A stretch of 64,000 nucleotides of DNA, taken from Auriscalpium vulgare. Its lineage: Eukaryota > Basidiomycota > Agaricomycetes > Russulales > Auriscalpiaceae. The notes under the pieces were generated by a model. That model made no database searches, was not told the origin of the DNA, and saw only the letters and a program-made list of their open reading frames with translations. A program made the position numbers and the translations under genes. Below, piece by piece: positions 47,055 to 58,830 of the stretch. The number at the start of each line of letters is the position of its first letter. The first letter of the stretch is position 1. Location: assembly GCA_019915015.1 (NCBI GenBank), contig JAHBBC010000016.1, forward strand, positions 682,001 through 746,000, read 5' to 3'.

Positions 47055-49289
47055 CATCACGCGTGCTAGAGGTTTCATAGATGCGCTTTTTGGTTCTTTG
47101 TTCATCACCTTGGACCGTGCGCGTGCGCCTACTTTCCTCGCCTCTTTTCTGCCTACTTTGCTCTCATGCCCGACGCTCATGATTTTGACGATCTCAATTA
47201 TGTATGCTTACGATACGCACCCCCGCTTTCCTTTAGTGCCTCTCTTCGCCCCGGTGGCCTTGCTACCCCTTGCTGCTTGTTTTATTTTCTTCATTTCTGC
47301 CTGCTCCTGCTTTTGTCGTCCGATTCTTGTAGCGGTTAGTCCAGTGTCTCGTGTGGAAAGCAGAAGCTTAGAAACGGACAGTCGGGTCCTAGTATTTATA
47401 TTGTGAATATGTATATCTGTGCTGTGCTGAATATAAAGGAATCTCGAATCGCCTGTGCGTTTCACGAAATTAATGACCGTGAGCGGCCCTAGCGGGGGAA
47501 GCTTGCCTGGGGAGCGCCTCTGTATATTGTGTGCAAGGCGGTGGTGCCTTGGTCATGGGAAAGGGCGCTGAAGTTCGGCGGAGATACTGAAAGGCATTCG
47601 GCAGCCTCTCGGCGCACGGAACTTTAGCAAGAAGATGGTCTGTACGTGATCGGGTTGGGTGACAATCCTGCAATTAATTTACACGAGCCCGTCAACATTC
47701 CCGCGCAGTTCGGAGCAAAGTACTCACTCTAGTTAAATGCTCTAAGCGTATACGTATGCCTGCTAGCAGACCATGCGATTTGGGCGTTGAGGGTCCTTGA
47801 GGCATTGAGGGCTTGAGGCGGAAGATGTGCTGAAGGTGCCGCCGCGTCCAGAAGAAATAAGCTTAAGACGCGACTGCCAGGACGCGCGCGTGCGTTGCGA
47901 GGCGCAGCGTAGCGAAGGCAGTCGGAAGACTGCAACTTGATGTTCTAGTCTCCGTTGCCGACTCGTTACGCCACCAAGACTTGATGTGTGACGGTCCAAT
48001 TGCCAGGCAGTATAAGGGACCCCCGACAAACCTGCCAGAGGTGTCTCGATCCCGTCCACGAGCGGTGGAAGAGTTGGTCCGAAGCTGATCGATCAAGACT
48101 TTTCATCTTCTTGGATATACTAATACTTACATATTTTGAGCTACCTTCGCGAGCGCCGGGCCAAGTAGCAGTACTGACCCACAGGCGGGAGACTCATTGA
48201 GTCATTGCCACAACGGTAAGTCACGGGACGGAGCTATGGGGGAACGTGACGGTGGGTGCGCGCCGCGCGAGCGCGTTCGAGGCATCGCTTCAAGGTCCCG
48301 CCTAACATTGAACTTGATCGCATACGATCTAGTTTAAACCTGGAATATCTGTGCCTCCGATAACAACCTATCATGCACCTCGAACTCGGGCAACGAACGC
48401 CCCGCTCTCAGACACGGGTAGCCTACGGATCCGGAGGAGACAGTGGCAAGTCACAGAAACGAGCCTGCTCAAGCAGGCAGCCTGAGAACAGCCGGCCCGA
48501 TTTTGCGTCTCGATGGGTTCGCATGTCTCAGGAACAGACGATTCCGACCTGGACGGACCCCATATGGAGTGTCAGCAAACTCTGATGGCCGTCTCCGGGT
48601 AACGCCTGTCTTCCAGTTCCGCGCAATGGTCGGCAACAGAGGCTAGCTGGTCAATGGAGCGCACAGACCTGGAGCATGCACGTCTTGACTCACAACTCTC
48701 TCGAGGCGACTCTGGGACGCTCCGTGCCTCCTTCAATATCTTCTGCGCTTCAGCAGGCTTTAGCCAACTGCTGCATCTTCCTGGGTGGATGAACAACCTC
48801 GCTATTCCAACGTCGTACGAGGACAACCACGACGATCCACGGGAAACTGCTCATCGCCAAATTTCATCAGGCATCGAGCGGAACAAATCGAATGTTATGG
48901 TGGTTCAGGTGATGGCCGCGTTCAGCCTGGACTGTACATGTGCTTCCAGCCCAAGGCCTTGAGGCCTTGAGGAACTCAGTTGCCCGCGGATATCCCACTT
49001 TGCTCTGCAAGCAGGTCAATGAGTTTTTATTTTATTTGATTGATAACAACCTCATCGATATCACTGTACAGTGCTGCGCTATTGCAGCCAGCCTGACGGT
49101 CAAGAGTCCCGCAGGTTGTCAACAAAGACATGGGTGCGTCGGTGCGGTGAATATGCGGTGTTCCAAGAGGAGTGAATTGGCCGGAGTTAAATACCGGAGA
49201 CCGGCCGGGGAGATCCGGAAGGCGTTTGCAAGACCGGGACAGAGTTTACATACGTACCGTCGCGCTCGTCGTCGTCGCTCGACGGCAGC
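47055..49289. other. Intergenic 2.2 kb
   Basis: The first part is T-rich and looks like the 3' UTR of the Crz1-like gene (the 102-codon hydrophobic ORF at 47098 reflects that). The rest holds only short ORFs without domains. Confidence 0.45.
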
Positions 49290-51826
49290 ATGGCTTTTCG
49301 AGAGCCCGCACAACCGTCTCCGCCTCGTTCGCCCGTTAGAATGCCCCCCGCCAGCTCAGCACATCCCACCGCACTGCCCCCTCCGCTCCCCGGCTACATC
49401 CCACATCAAAACGGCGCCCCCGCCCCGCCCCTCCCAACCCCCTCTGCCTTCCGCGCACCGGCACACAAGCATGCCCACCACCTGCATTCCATCCCCCCGC
49501 GGGAGAAGTCCACCCGCACCCTCATCATCGACCACCTCCTCTGGGCACACGCGCGCACACGCTTCGCCCAGGCGCGCGCAGAGCTTGCAATGACGGACCG
49601 CACTGGCGGACCCAGTTCCTCCACTTACACCAAGCGCGAGAGGCCCGAAACATGGGACGAGGACGAGGAGGCCGTGAGTGAAGGCGAGGATGCCGATGCC
49701 GACGCGCTGGGAGCTCGGGCTGGCGGGCCCGGACATCCGCATGATGAGGAGGAGGTCGAACGCGCCGCTCGGCAAGACCTGCCGCTAGCCCGGACTCTAC
49801 GCCTCCGTGCGGAGGGCCTGGAGAAAGTTGTCACGAGCATGCTAGACCAGCCCCCTCAGGACCACCCTTTTCCTAGTGACGAACCCATCATCGCGCCGGC
49901 GCCAACTTCTCCCGTGCGCCCCGCGCACCCCCACACTTTGCCCAACGGCGTGCGGCTTCGCCTCGCGCTTGCGACCGTCATCAACGATCTCTTTGCACGG
50001 CAGGCACCTATACCTCGGCACCTTCAGCAGCGGCAGTCACGGAGCAGCTCTTCCACCTCAGGGACTGTCTCCGACGTACCGACACCCGATCCATTTGGGG
50101 CATCCTCCTCTTCGGCAGGGCTCGCGTCTTCCCTGCCCCCGTCACTTCTTGCTCTCGCGACTGTCTCCAATGCTGGGCCTTCTTATTCCGTCCGTATCAT
50201 ATTTTTTTCTTCAGTCCAAACCTCACGGCGTTCAACCGTATATTGACAGGCTTATACCTCACCATCACCGCAATTCACTTACCAATACCCTCCGCCCCAA
50301 CCGCCGCCGCCTGCACCCCACATACCGACTGTAACGACTCGCACCCGCGACTTGTTCTTCGCCGGGGCGGATCCGACGACAGCAAACTCCCCGCCGTCAC
50401 TGCGCTGTCCTCGGCACCTGCACCAGGGCTGTGAGATTTGCGTCCCCGCCAAGGGTCCTGCACCGTCGCGTCCGCGCGTGAGCATCGCCAAGAGTCCTCG
50501 GATACCGGCCGGGGTCAAGCAGGGCAACGGACTCACAGGCTTCAAAGAGGGTAGCGGAGTGGGTAGTGGGCTGGCGAGGCCGGGACCGAGCGGCAGCGTA
50601 TTGAGAAGGCAGGTCTCAGCATCAGAGGAGGCTGGTGCAGGAGTGTCGGAGACGTCGAACAGCGATGCGGGCACAGATAGGGAGGCAGAGAAGAGGATGA
50701 ACGGGAATGGGAACACACGGCTCGGAGAGCTAATCCCTCGCTTCATGCGGCTATCTGCCCTTGTCGCAATGGAGCTCGGCAGAGAGGTCGGCAACGGCGT
50801 TGGCTTAGACGATGTGTCAGAAGATGAAGAGCCGCAACCATCCTCACCTTCGCGGCGCGGTGCGACAAACGGCGCACCGTCCAGCGTCGGCAGCACGACC
50901 AGCGGGCGGCCTCTCCGCCCGGAGTCCACCTGGTATCTGCTCCTCGCGGGGCTGCTCACACGCGCGGTGCTTGAGGGCTACCTTACCGCGGGATGGACGG
51001 GGCTCACGCCGATCTTGATGCTCCTTGGGGTGGGCTCTGGTTTGGGGGAGCAGGAGGGCGCCGTCCCGCAGTCCAAGTACGAGCGCTTCGAGCCAGACGA
51101 GTTACCGGAGCTTGTGGAGGCCGTGCAAGTGCTGTTCCCGTCGTTGAAGACGCCAGCGCGGGAGGGCAGACGGGAGCGGGAGGGAGGGGAAGCAGAGTAC
51201 GAGCGCGAGATGGGGGCGCGATTAGCCCGGGTACGTGCCTCTAGTTGTCGTCTTGACTCCCTTGCCGCCGTGACTATGTGCAATGTGACAATTGCACTGG
51301 TGATCGTCGGCTAGTGTCTCCGCATCCCCCTCTGCCCCTGGCCGCGTCGCGCACCACGGCCGGCATTCAAACGTTCGATTCTGCTTCCATAGCATCGCTT
51401 CAGTTTGATTCGATTGCAGCTTCCAATCATTCACGACTGACTCAGACGTCGTGGCGCAGTTCCTGGACATTCCCGCCGGCACGCCCGATCTGTCCACTCA
51501 CATGGAGGACCTCGCGTGGCAGTATCCCGCAGAGCCCGTCGAACGCGCCGCGCTGCGTTTCTGCGAGGCCATCGCGCGGTGGCGCGGCAAACCTGAGCTC
51601 GAGACCGTACGTCGTCGTCCCGAGTGCGCTGCGTCTGCTCACACACCTGCAGTACAAGAAGCGTCCGCCAGGATCGGCGAATGGCCCTGCGCCGTCGCCG
51701 GGCAACGGGAGCGGCGCGGTGCGCCTTGCGATCGAGCGTTATTTTGTGATGCCCGCATCGCCGCAGGGCCGCAAGCGTGCGCGCTCGGGTGCGGGGGAGC
51801 CGTGGGGAGACAAGAGGCTGCGATGA
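49290..51826 (+). CDS. Large uncharacterised fungal protein
   Basis: Exons 49290-50189, 50250-51230, 51460-51606 and 51653-51826 give about 733 residues. The N-terminus is Pro/His-rich, then an acidic stretch (ETWDEDEEAVSEGEDADADA), a helical part (LPLARTLRLRAEGLEKVVTS), long Ser/Pro linkers and a Pro run. Conserved-looking globular patches are LGELIPRFMRLSALVAMELG, PESTWYLLLAGLLTRAVLEG, YLTAGWTGLTPILMLLGVG and MEDLAWQYPAEPVERAALRF (then CEAIARWRGKPELE). The C-terminus is basic and could be a nuclear signal (QGRKRARSGAGEPWGDKRLR). No function is known to me. The first intron uses a GTCCGT donor, and intron 51231-51459 is long, so another small exon may be hidden there. Confidence 0.75.
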
Positions 51827-52496
51827 CGTGGAGCGGCCCCGGGCTCGGCGGGCGGCGTGTACGGTGGGTACGAGTGGACGTTTGATTTGTATTGCTCTCG
51901 ATGTATTTAGCTTTGGTCGTTATCTAGTGCCGGCTTACATGCTGTCGTATGTTTCACTCTCAGTCATCATCTCTTGCAACCTTGTGGGTTTATCAACCGC
52001 GTCGACAGCCTGATATTCCAAATCTGATTGTAAGTCCAGCTCGGCCTGACGCAGGCGAGGCCCCACACCGGATTAAACGGAGTGCAAGTGGGGGTTCGCT
52101 TGACCGGCTACAATGATGACAATACTGAGTAGTTGCAGCGATGTACAGTCACGTATGTAGTGAGCAGACTAAGGTACACCAAGCCTGATAGAATAGAAGT
52201 TGACACTAGAATTACATCCAAGGGGTATCCTTGATAGTTGGCCGATCCCGCACCATAGCGGCGAGATAAGTGAGAAACGACAAACACCTATAGATGATCG
52301 GCGCTGCCAGATGAAAGGGTGGAAAGTAAACAAATGATGTGGCCGTGGAGGAGATGACTCGTATCACATATACAGAGCAGCCAGAAATTCCTGCCCAAGG
52401 TCATGATTACAGTAATTCGCGATGTGAGGTGAAGAGAAGTCGAGTCCTTGATGTTGTGTTGATGTAGCCTCGATATCGTACATGGCCCACCCGCGC
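51827..52496. other. Convergent intergenic region
   Basis: 3' UTR space between two converging genes; no gene seen. Confidence 0.5.
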
Positions 52497-54340
52497 TCAT
52501 GCCCATACGGACTCCGCCCACCACCGTTTATCCGCACCGCGTACGCCCCACTCGACGATGCCGCCCGTCGATGCCACGTACAAGAATGAACCAGTGGGGT
52601 CAAAGCACGTCCCCGCGATGTCCAGATGCGGCGACACCGCGAGCGCCGGAGGCCCCATCTCTGCCGTGGATGCCGTTGCCGCGGGCGCAGGTCGCCGCCG
52701 CCAGTGCTGCTGCTGCGATTGAACCGGAGAGCCTGCGCGGGACGTCAGGCAATCCGACTCCAGCTCGTCGAGGTCCATGCCCTCCTCAGGTAGCGCGTCC
52801 TCCACGTCGATCGGGTCCTCCGATGCGGGAAGCGTGGAACGCACGCCATGCCGCGAGAGCACGCGCCGGACATCGCGCTCTGCGCTATGATCGCCGAGCG
52901 AGGGGATCATAACGAGGCTCTCTGGGTCAAATTCGCCATCAGGGGGTGCCTCGCGGCGGATGTGATGATGTCGGCGGCCGAGACGGACGGGTGCGACGGA
53001 AGATGTCGACATCCGTGCGACAGCTGAAGGGCGCACCCGGTATTGGGCCGTACCGTTGTATACCATGACGCGTGGTTGGGGACTAGGTGCAGGCGGGAGG
53101 CGGGGGATCTGGGATGTCCATGGCGATATGGATGAAGCGGGATCCGGAGCGATGGGTGTTGGCTCTGGAAGTGCAGCATGCGATGACGGAGAGCGTTCAG
53201 CGACGATGGACGGCACGCGGACGATTTCTTCCGTCTCGAAGGTTGTGGCATCGACGACGTGCAGTAGGGAAGTATGCTGAACTGTGCTATTAGCGCAAGT
53301 CTGGCAACGTGAAGTCTGGCGGCGCACCTCTGTGAAAGTCATAATCTCCCGTCCCCCATGACCCACCGGGCTGAACTTGACGTTCCGCACACCCCAACCC
53401 GGTGCCTGCATGTTCCCCGGGCGTGTCCAGTCCCAAGCGTCCGCATCCTCATACATATAACCACTAGCCGCGCCCGTTGCATGACGCCCCGCCGGGGCCC
53501 GGCTCCTATCTGTCTGGTAGACTTTCATAGGTTTGCGGCTACGCACGTCCCAAACCGCGACCATGCCCTCTTGCGACGCGACCGCAAATTTCGTGCCCGA
53601 TGCGGAAAACGCGGTCGAGAAGGACGCCGGGCCGGTGCTTGAGATATACGGCGATGCGTGGTCAAAGGATGGTAGCGTGAGTTGCGCAAGCGGGGTGAAC
53701 GTTATCCGCGCGCCGCCAGTCAAGCCGTGGAGGTAGACATGCGGTGAGTCGCCCACAGATAGCAAAGTTCGCCCGTCGGGCGATATGGAAGCTGTCGCGA
53801 CATTAGTTTCCGTAAACACGTGTGAAGTGGATGCGCGCGTACAGTGATTCACGGGTACATCCAAACGTAGCGTCCCGGCCTCGCTGATGCGCTTCGGGGG
53901 ACCGTCGACGCCCTTAGATCCTCGTACATTGACATCGAAGAACTTGACAGTGCAGTCATTGTTGCTGACAGCGACGCGCGGCTCTGAGCTACTTTCGTGT
54001 GAGCGGGTGAGGCTCAGGGAGGTAAGGAGGACGGAGTTGTTGATAGAGCCAGTCAGGCTGCTGTCATACTGCCATAACCGTCGTGTGCGGGTTATCGAGC
54101 GGGGTCGCGTCGCGAGCTGGTGGCCATCGGATGTGGAGGGGCGTTTAGAGTGGATGGATAGATGGAGCTCCGCGTCTTGCCCGCCCGCAGCGAGTAGACG
54201 TTCATCTGAGTCCGGGATATGGAGCGACGCTATCGTGTTCGGCGTGAAGGCGAGATTCACCAACGGGGTCGGCGGCTGTAATGACCTCGTCAGACCACCG
54301 CTGGGAACGATGGATGTTGACGCACCAGCGACGGCTGCAT
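52497..54340 (-). CDS. WD40-type beta-propeller protein, uncharacterised fungal family
   Basis: Exons 54326-54340, 53328-54275 and 52497-53276 give 580 residues. WD-like repeat units are visible: LAAGGQDAELHLS, VAVSNNDCTVKFFDV, ISPDGRTLLSVGDSPHVYL, GTKFAVASQEGMVAVWDVRS, and at the end FDPTGSFLYVASTGGIVEWG. The segment EHTSLLHVVDATTFETEEIV is the most conserved-looking; it may correspond to the DUF2415 WD-protein family, but I am not certain. A long disordered acidic insertion separates it from the last repeat. The first exon (MQPSL) is inferred from a good donor and in-frame acceptor. Intron 53277-53327 is 51 nt and stop-free. Function unknown. Confidence 0.75.
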
Positions 54341-56026
54341 GATATTGCGCTCCATTATGCTCTGCTCGTGCACATAGTTCACCACTCCCCTCTCATCTGG
54401 ACAGACAACGAGATCTCTGAGTTGCCTGTGGCATGCCATTCTATCAGGATCTCTCGAGCGCGCAGACCAGCTGCGGTAGCAGGCTTACACATGGCCGATG
54501 GTAACAGGTTGCCGCACAATATTCGTCGGAGCGGTGGTCAGAAGCGTCTGTGAGCGGGCCATGGCAGGCGATATCAACAGCTCTGCGCAGGATGGAAGGT
54601 TCAGAGGGGGATCGATGGCCGATGGACGTTGTGAAAGACGAAGGACATGTGCTGGGGAATGGCCCAAAGAGGAGGTTTGGACACAGACTCCGGAAGTGTG
54701 TGGGGTACTCGGGTTCGATTCCGGTCCGGTCGTGCGTGACCACGGCGGGCGTCTCGTCGTCGTCAAGAGCGCTATGCGGGAGGTAGTCGGTGCGAGCTGG
54801 GCGTGACCGACGTCGTCAACGTTGAGCGGGGAGGTTGGCGGCCGCGATGAGATAGACGGCGCCGGCCGCCATATCGACCTGCCGCATTTGGCCGCATTTG
54901 GCCGTCGGCCGCGGTTGCGGGCCGATGCCGCCGCGGTGGGGATCATGGAGTGCAAAGCCTGTGGCCTACGGACGACCTCGGTTTCATTTAAAGGATTCGG
55001 AAGCCAAGGGAAAATACGAGGGTTTGTTTATCAGATATTCATTGTCATTCGTAATTTTAAATTACTTTCACCCACCGAACGCGTACATCAGCTTCGCTCT
55101 GTTCGGAGCCTGGCAACGAGCTCAGTGCCTTCCAGTTCATTCCGGGCACACTGGCGGACCACCACAACAGACTCCTCGCACGGTACAGCTACCTACATTC
55201 TACCAACTCTCAATGATTACCATTGCTGGGCAAGTAACAATTCGGCGGACGATGGAAGTGCGCATCGCTCAAGTCATTGGGTTCAGCTAGGAGATGCAGC
55301 ATGCTCGTTGGCGACGTTTGCTGTGTCTATAGTTCACAACTCCCCTCTCATCTGGGCAGCGACTCAGATCTTCGAGCTGCCTGTTGACATGCCATTCTAT
55401 CAGGTTCTCTTGAGCATACCAGTAACGGGAGTGCCGCAGTGGACTTACACACTGGCATGCCCGATGGTACATAATAGGTTGACGCTCAATATCCGGGAAA
55501 TACTGCCGGTGGGCCTAGACATGCGATATTAGTGGCTCTGTCCAGGATGAAAAGGTTTAGAGGATCGATGGTCGAAGAAGATTGTGAAAGACCAAAAATA
55601 CATGCGCACAGGAAGAGTAGGTTTAAGCACAGACTTTGGCTGAGGCCAGGCCCCACTGCGGTGGTTTCGTCGTAGAGCGCTAATCGGGAGTCGAATGAAA
55701 ACTGGGTGTGGCTGACGTCGTCGAGCATGGGCGCTGCGATTGAGATGATAGGCAGCCGCCGCAGCCGCTAATCTGCGGACCTTTGAACGGGCGGGAAGGA
55801 TTAGAGTTTCTCTCTTTCGTTGTAATGTCATTCGTAGTTTTTCGATTACCCCAAGTAGGCTTACACATCTCGAGCTCCTCCTAGGCTAGGAGAGGAGACC
55901 AATGGCCGGGGCTTCAAACATCAGACGTCGAGCTTCGACATGAGGTGGCACATCATCTCCTCCAGGCGATGAACTTTCTCAGCTGGACAACGACGGGAAG
56001 AGTCAACATCCGCATGGTGGCTGCAC
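54341..56026. other. Gene-poor region holding a diverged direct duplication
   Basis: Contains two related segments (annotated as a repeat) and no ORF with a recognised domain. It includes the WD40 gene promoter. Confidence 0.5.
54364..55855. repeat. Diverged direct duplication, copies near 54364-55075 and 55317-55855
   Basis: The two segments are colinear with many substitutions and indels. Shared landmarks: ACTCCCCTCTCATCTGG (54385-54401 and 55341-55357), GCATGCCATTCTATCAGG against ACATGCCATTCTATCAGG, GATCGATGG...TTGTGAAAGAC, ACACAGACT against GCACAGACT, and TGTCATTCGTA followed by an AT-rich run. Most short ORFs do not survive in both copies. Confidence 0.65.
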
Positions 56027-56862
56027 TTATGGATGATGCTCACTGAGGTATTCCGCAGAGGGCTTATCGTCCAGGGGTTGCTGGACTTCATCATCTAGTA
56101 TACCGGCGCGCGATGTTAAGAGGAGAGCAGCTCCGATGGCACCACTGCAACTCACTGGTGTCCGACTGCTCTGTTTCGTCGTCGTCGTCGCTATCTTCTG
56201 GACTCTCCTGTTCAGACAATTCGCCAACGACCTTGCCCCAGATTTCATAACCTAGAAAAGAGGATGTCGGGGCGTCATTTAAGCGTAGAAAGTCATTTGG
56301 TGGTCAAACAAACCTGGAATGCCGCCCTCGGACGAAGGTACTATCAGGTAGGCTGAGGTAGGAACACCAAATGTCGGCACTGGAAACCGTTCACACTTGC
56401 GGTAATGCTCCATGCGCTGCTCCTAAAGTGAATAGCTTAGTTTTCGACAAGAGGACCATCAACGACAATGAGGCGTACTTCAAGAGAAGGCCGTCCGTAG
56501 TCCGAGAGATTCCGTGCCTGCCAGTCAGTGGTAACTATTGGCGACGAGCTCTCTTGCATTCGTAACTCCTATATCAAGATTCCTTTAGTATCGTCAAGAG
56601 CCATTGCATACCGAAGACTAACCTCAAATGAGAGGTGAGCATAACTACCGAGCATAGTTATGCTCTGATAGACTTCGGTGAGATAACTCCTAGGGTATCT
56701 AATGGATACCGTTTTCGCCACCAAGTCCTCCTCCTGCCTTATCGGAAGCTCTGTGGCTTGGGAAAGGGCGTTATTTACCATTAGATGGAAGAGCAACACT
56801 GTGCACTCACCAGACTGAGCTTCGAGGCGAAGATTCAGATTTAAAGAGGGATAGGCAAACAT
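56027..56862 (-). CDS. Small uncharacterised protein, six exons
   Basis: Assembled from short in-phase exons with good splice signals: 56811-56862, 56623-56750, 56479-56568, 56314-56422, 56156-56251 and 56027-56094; 180 residues. Readable segments: TEVYQSITMLGSYAHLSFEE, LRMQESSSPIVTTDWQARNL, RMEHYRKCERFPVPTFGVPT, SAYLIVPSSEGGIPGYEIWG and an acidic tail with DSDDDDETEQSD. The pattern YQSIT-x5-Y-x3-SFEELR resembles a motif of Nup98-like nucleoporins, but there are no FG repeats, so this is only a lead. It could be a truncated relic or a fungal orphan gene. The N-terminal exon is the least certain. Confidence 0.5.
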
Positions 56863-57323
56863 TCTTCAATCGCGACCAAAGATGAAGCACACCGCTTACC
56901 AGAGGCTGAAAGCGAATAGGGTCCAATAGCAGAGGGCATCCTCTCAGTATTGACAAATTCCTGTGGCAAACGCTAATGCACGCTTTGATGCAGGGCCTTG
57001 ACTCCTGGAAACCACCGGGGTAGCACTGGTACTTGTCGGACAATCACGCTGCCCACGGGCCCCTCACTACGCCGAGTACGACGAGAAGATTGCAAAGGAT
57101 CGAGCCAGATGCTCTGTCGAAAAGTGGGGCAGAGCGAGAGGAGATGGTGGCGAGTCATACGCCGAGGAACCCCTTATGTAGGCGGCTCCAATCACTTAGC
57201 GGCCCCGAGCTTCGTAGTAAACGCAGCCTAGTACATACATATATCATGTAGACGGTGCAATGACAGGAAATTTACTCTAACGCTAAGGATACATGGTGGT
57301 ACGTGAAAGTCTGATCTAATGCA
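56863..57323. other. Intergenic region
   Basis: Between the small unknown gene (start) and the TFIIF beta 3' end. No gene seen. Confidence 0.45.
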
Positions 57324-58432
57324 TTAAGAAACCTCCTCCATGTCCTCATCCTCATCTTCGTCCTCCTCGTCCTCGTCGCCGTCCTCCATCTTCGCGTCTC
57401 CATCTACCCAGGCTTGCGACGACTGTGGGACGTTCTCTCCCTTTATCTGGTGGGATATTTCAACCTCATTGAGACATAAGATCCAGGCTTTACTTACCCC
57501 GTCTCCCTTGAAGCTCGGCTTGAGCTCCCACGTTCCATTGTGCTCGCCACTTCGATGAAGAACAGCGATCTCACTCAACACCTCCTTCAAGTAGTTCTCG
57601 GGTTGCTGCGTCTTCTCCCTGAGAACCTTGATCGGCCAGTGCTCGCGCTGCCGATAGAAGCCGAACAACAAGTCGAGCAGCTCGTTGCGTGGCATGCGCG
57701 TGAAGCGCTCGAAGGCGCCTTTCGCAGGCTTGACTTTAGGCCGCTGCACAGCAGTCAGCAGGTGGCGACGACACAATCATAAGAGACGCACCGTAAGCTC
57801 TGAGAAACCCTTCGCCGACATGATACCGCTGCTGAGCCGATTGATCGCCCCCTTCCCTCCCGAGACTCCGTCGTCGATCATCTTTATGTGCTTCTGGGGT
57901 GTATTCGCCTGGATCGTGCGCTTCTTCATGAGGCGACTGTAGCCATCGCTGAGGCTGGCTGGCGTCAGCTGACAGTTGTGTTTGACCTTCCCAGTCATAA
58001 TTGTCGTTCGCGCGCGGCTGCGCGGCGCCTTCTCGCGCTCGGCGACGACAATCTGGTTGTTGACGTCCTGGTTCGTCATGTCCATTTCGAACAGCCCGCT
58101 GCCGGAATCAGGGTCTGCGGGGTCAGGCGGCACCTGCACGAAAATGCGGGGCGGCTTGTTGGCATCCGGAGCGTCGTAGATGCGGATGGTCGCAAGCGGC
58201 ACACCCTCTTCGTCGACAGCAGACCATCGCTTCATTAGATAGCTTGGAATCTCCTCAGAATGAGTGCGTGAAACGGAGGACAAAAGGAATCACGGACCTT
58301 GACCTGCCAGACGCGGCCGTTGCCCGACTCCAACATGATCTGCTCGTCTGGGTCGGGTTGCGTGTCGTCGTCGTTGGCAGTGAGGGCGTCGAAAGGCTTC
58401 TTCTCGTCGTCAAGCACGACATCCTCGTCCAT
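57324..58432 (-). CDS. TFG2: Transcription initiation factor IIF, beta subunit
   Basis: RAP30/Tfg2 homolog; with the alpha subunit it stabilises RNA polymerase II in the preinitiation complex. Exons 58298-58432, 57792-58250, 57498-57743 and 57324-57446 give 320 residues. The N-terminal dimerisation part contains RVWQVKIPSYLMKRWSAVDE, and the Tfg2-type linker has KVKHNCQLTPASLSDGYSRL. The C-terminal winged helix is RMPRNELLDLLFGFYRQREH, WPIKVLREKTQQPENYLKEV, LSEIAVLHRSGEHNGTWELK. The end is a Glu/Asp run, as often in fungi. The first intron uses a GTCCGT donor. A TATATAA box lies 50 bp upstream of the ATG. Confidence 0.95.
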
Positions 58433-58830
58433 AGTGGGGATGTTGGGAAGAGATGGGATGCTGAGAAGGAAGGGGCACCCTTATATAAGAAGCTGTGTGG
58501 CCGTACGGTGCGGCCACTGCTGCTGGTGCCTGGGTTGATCTGGGATCCGAACCCAAGTCAAAGAGCAAGTGTACACAGGCGCGTACGAGGCCGGACCACT
58601 AGTGCGGCTGATGGTCGAATGGTCGTGGTCGCAGACGAAGACAAACCTGGTGACTCTGGCTCGGAAGGCTGACGTCGCCCACGTGATTGGCTGTAACTAC
58701 CCTTGCGGGTTGCATCCTATCCTATCCTATGCTATTCCAAGATATTGTACTACTTGTGGGAAAACTGAAGTCCACCCTATTATGATACGTGATTGCTCCG
58801 GAAACGGTCTTCAATCGGGTTTGAGATTCC
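58433..58830. other. Intergenic, TFIIF beta promoter
   Basis: Holds the TATA box of TFG2 and the cytochrome c 3' UTR. A short CTATC repeat occurs near 58711-58730. No gene seen. Confidence 0.5.
58482..58488 (-). promoter_or_regulatory. TATA box upstream of TFG2
   Basis: TATATAA, about 50 bp upstream of the TFG2 start codon on the minus strand. Confidence 0.5.

Noticed and set aside
47098..47406. 102-codon hydrophobic plus-strand ORF
   Set aside because: Sits in a T-rich stretch just after the Crz1-like stop codon; hydrophobic codons follow from T richness of a 3' UTR.
54660..54745. tRNA- or SINE-like A-box and B-box (TGGCCCAAAGAGG and GGTTCGATTCC)
   Set aside because: No matching acceptor or anticodon stem can be drawn, and the duplicate copy at 55317-55855 lacks the B-box, so a tRNA or SINE is not supported.
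58540..58575. GGTTCGGATCC on the minus strand, B-box-like
   Set aside because: No A-box at the proper distance and no acceptor stem; likely chance.
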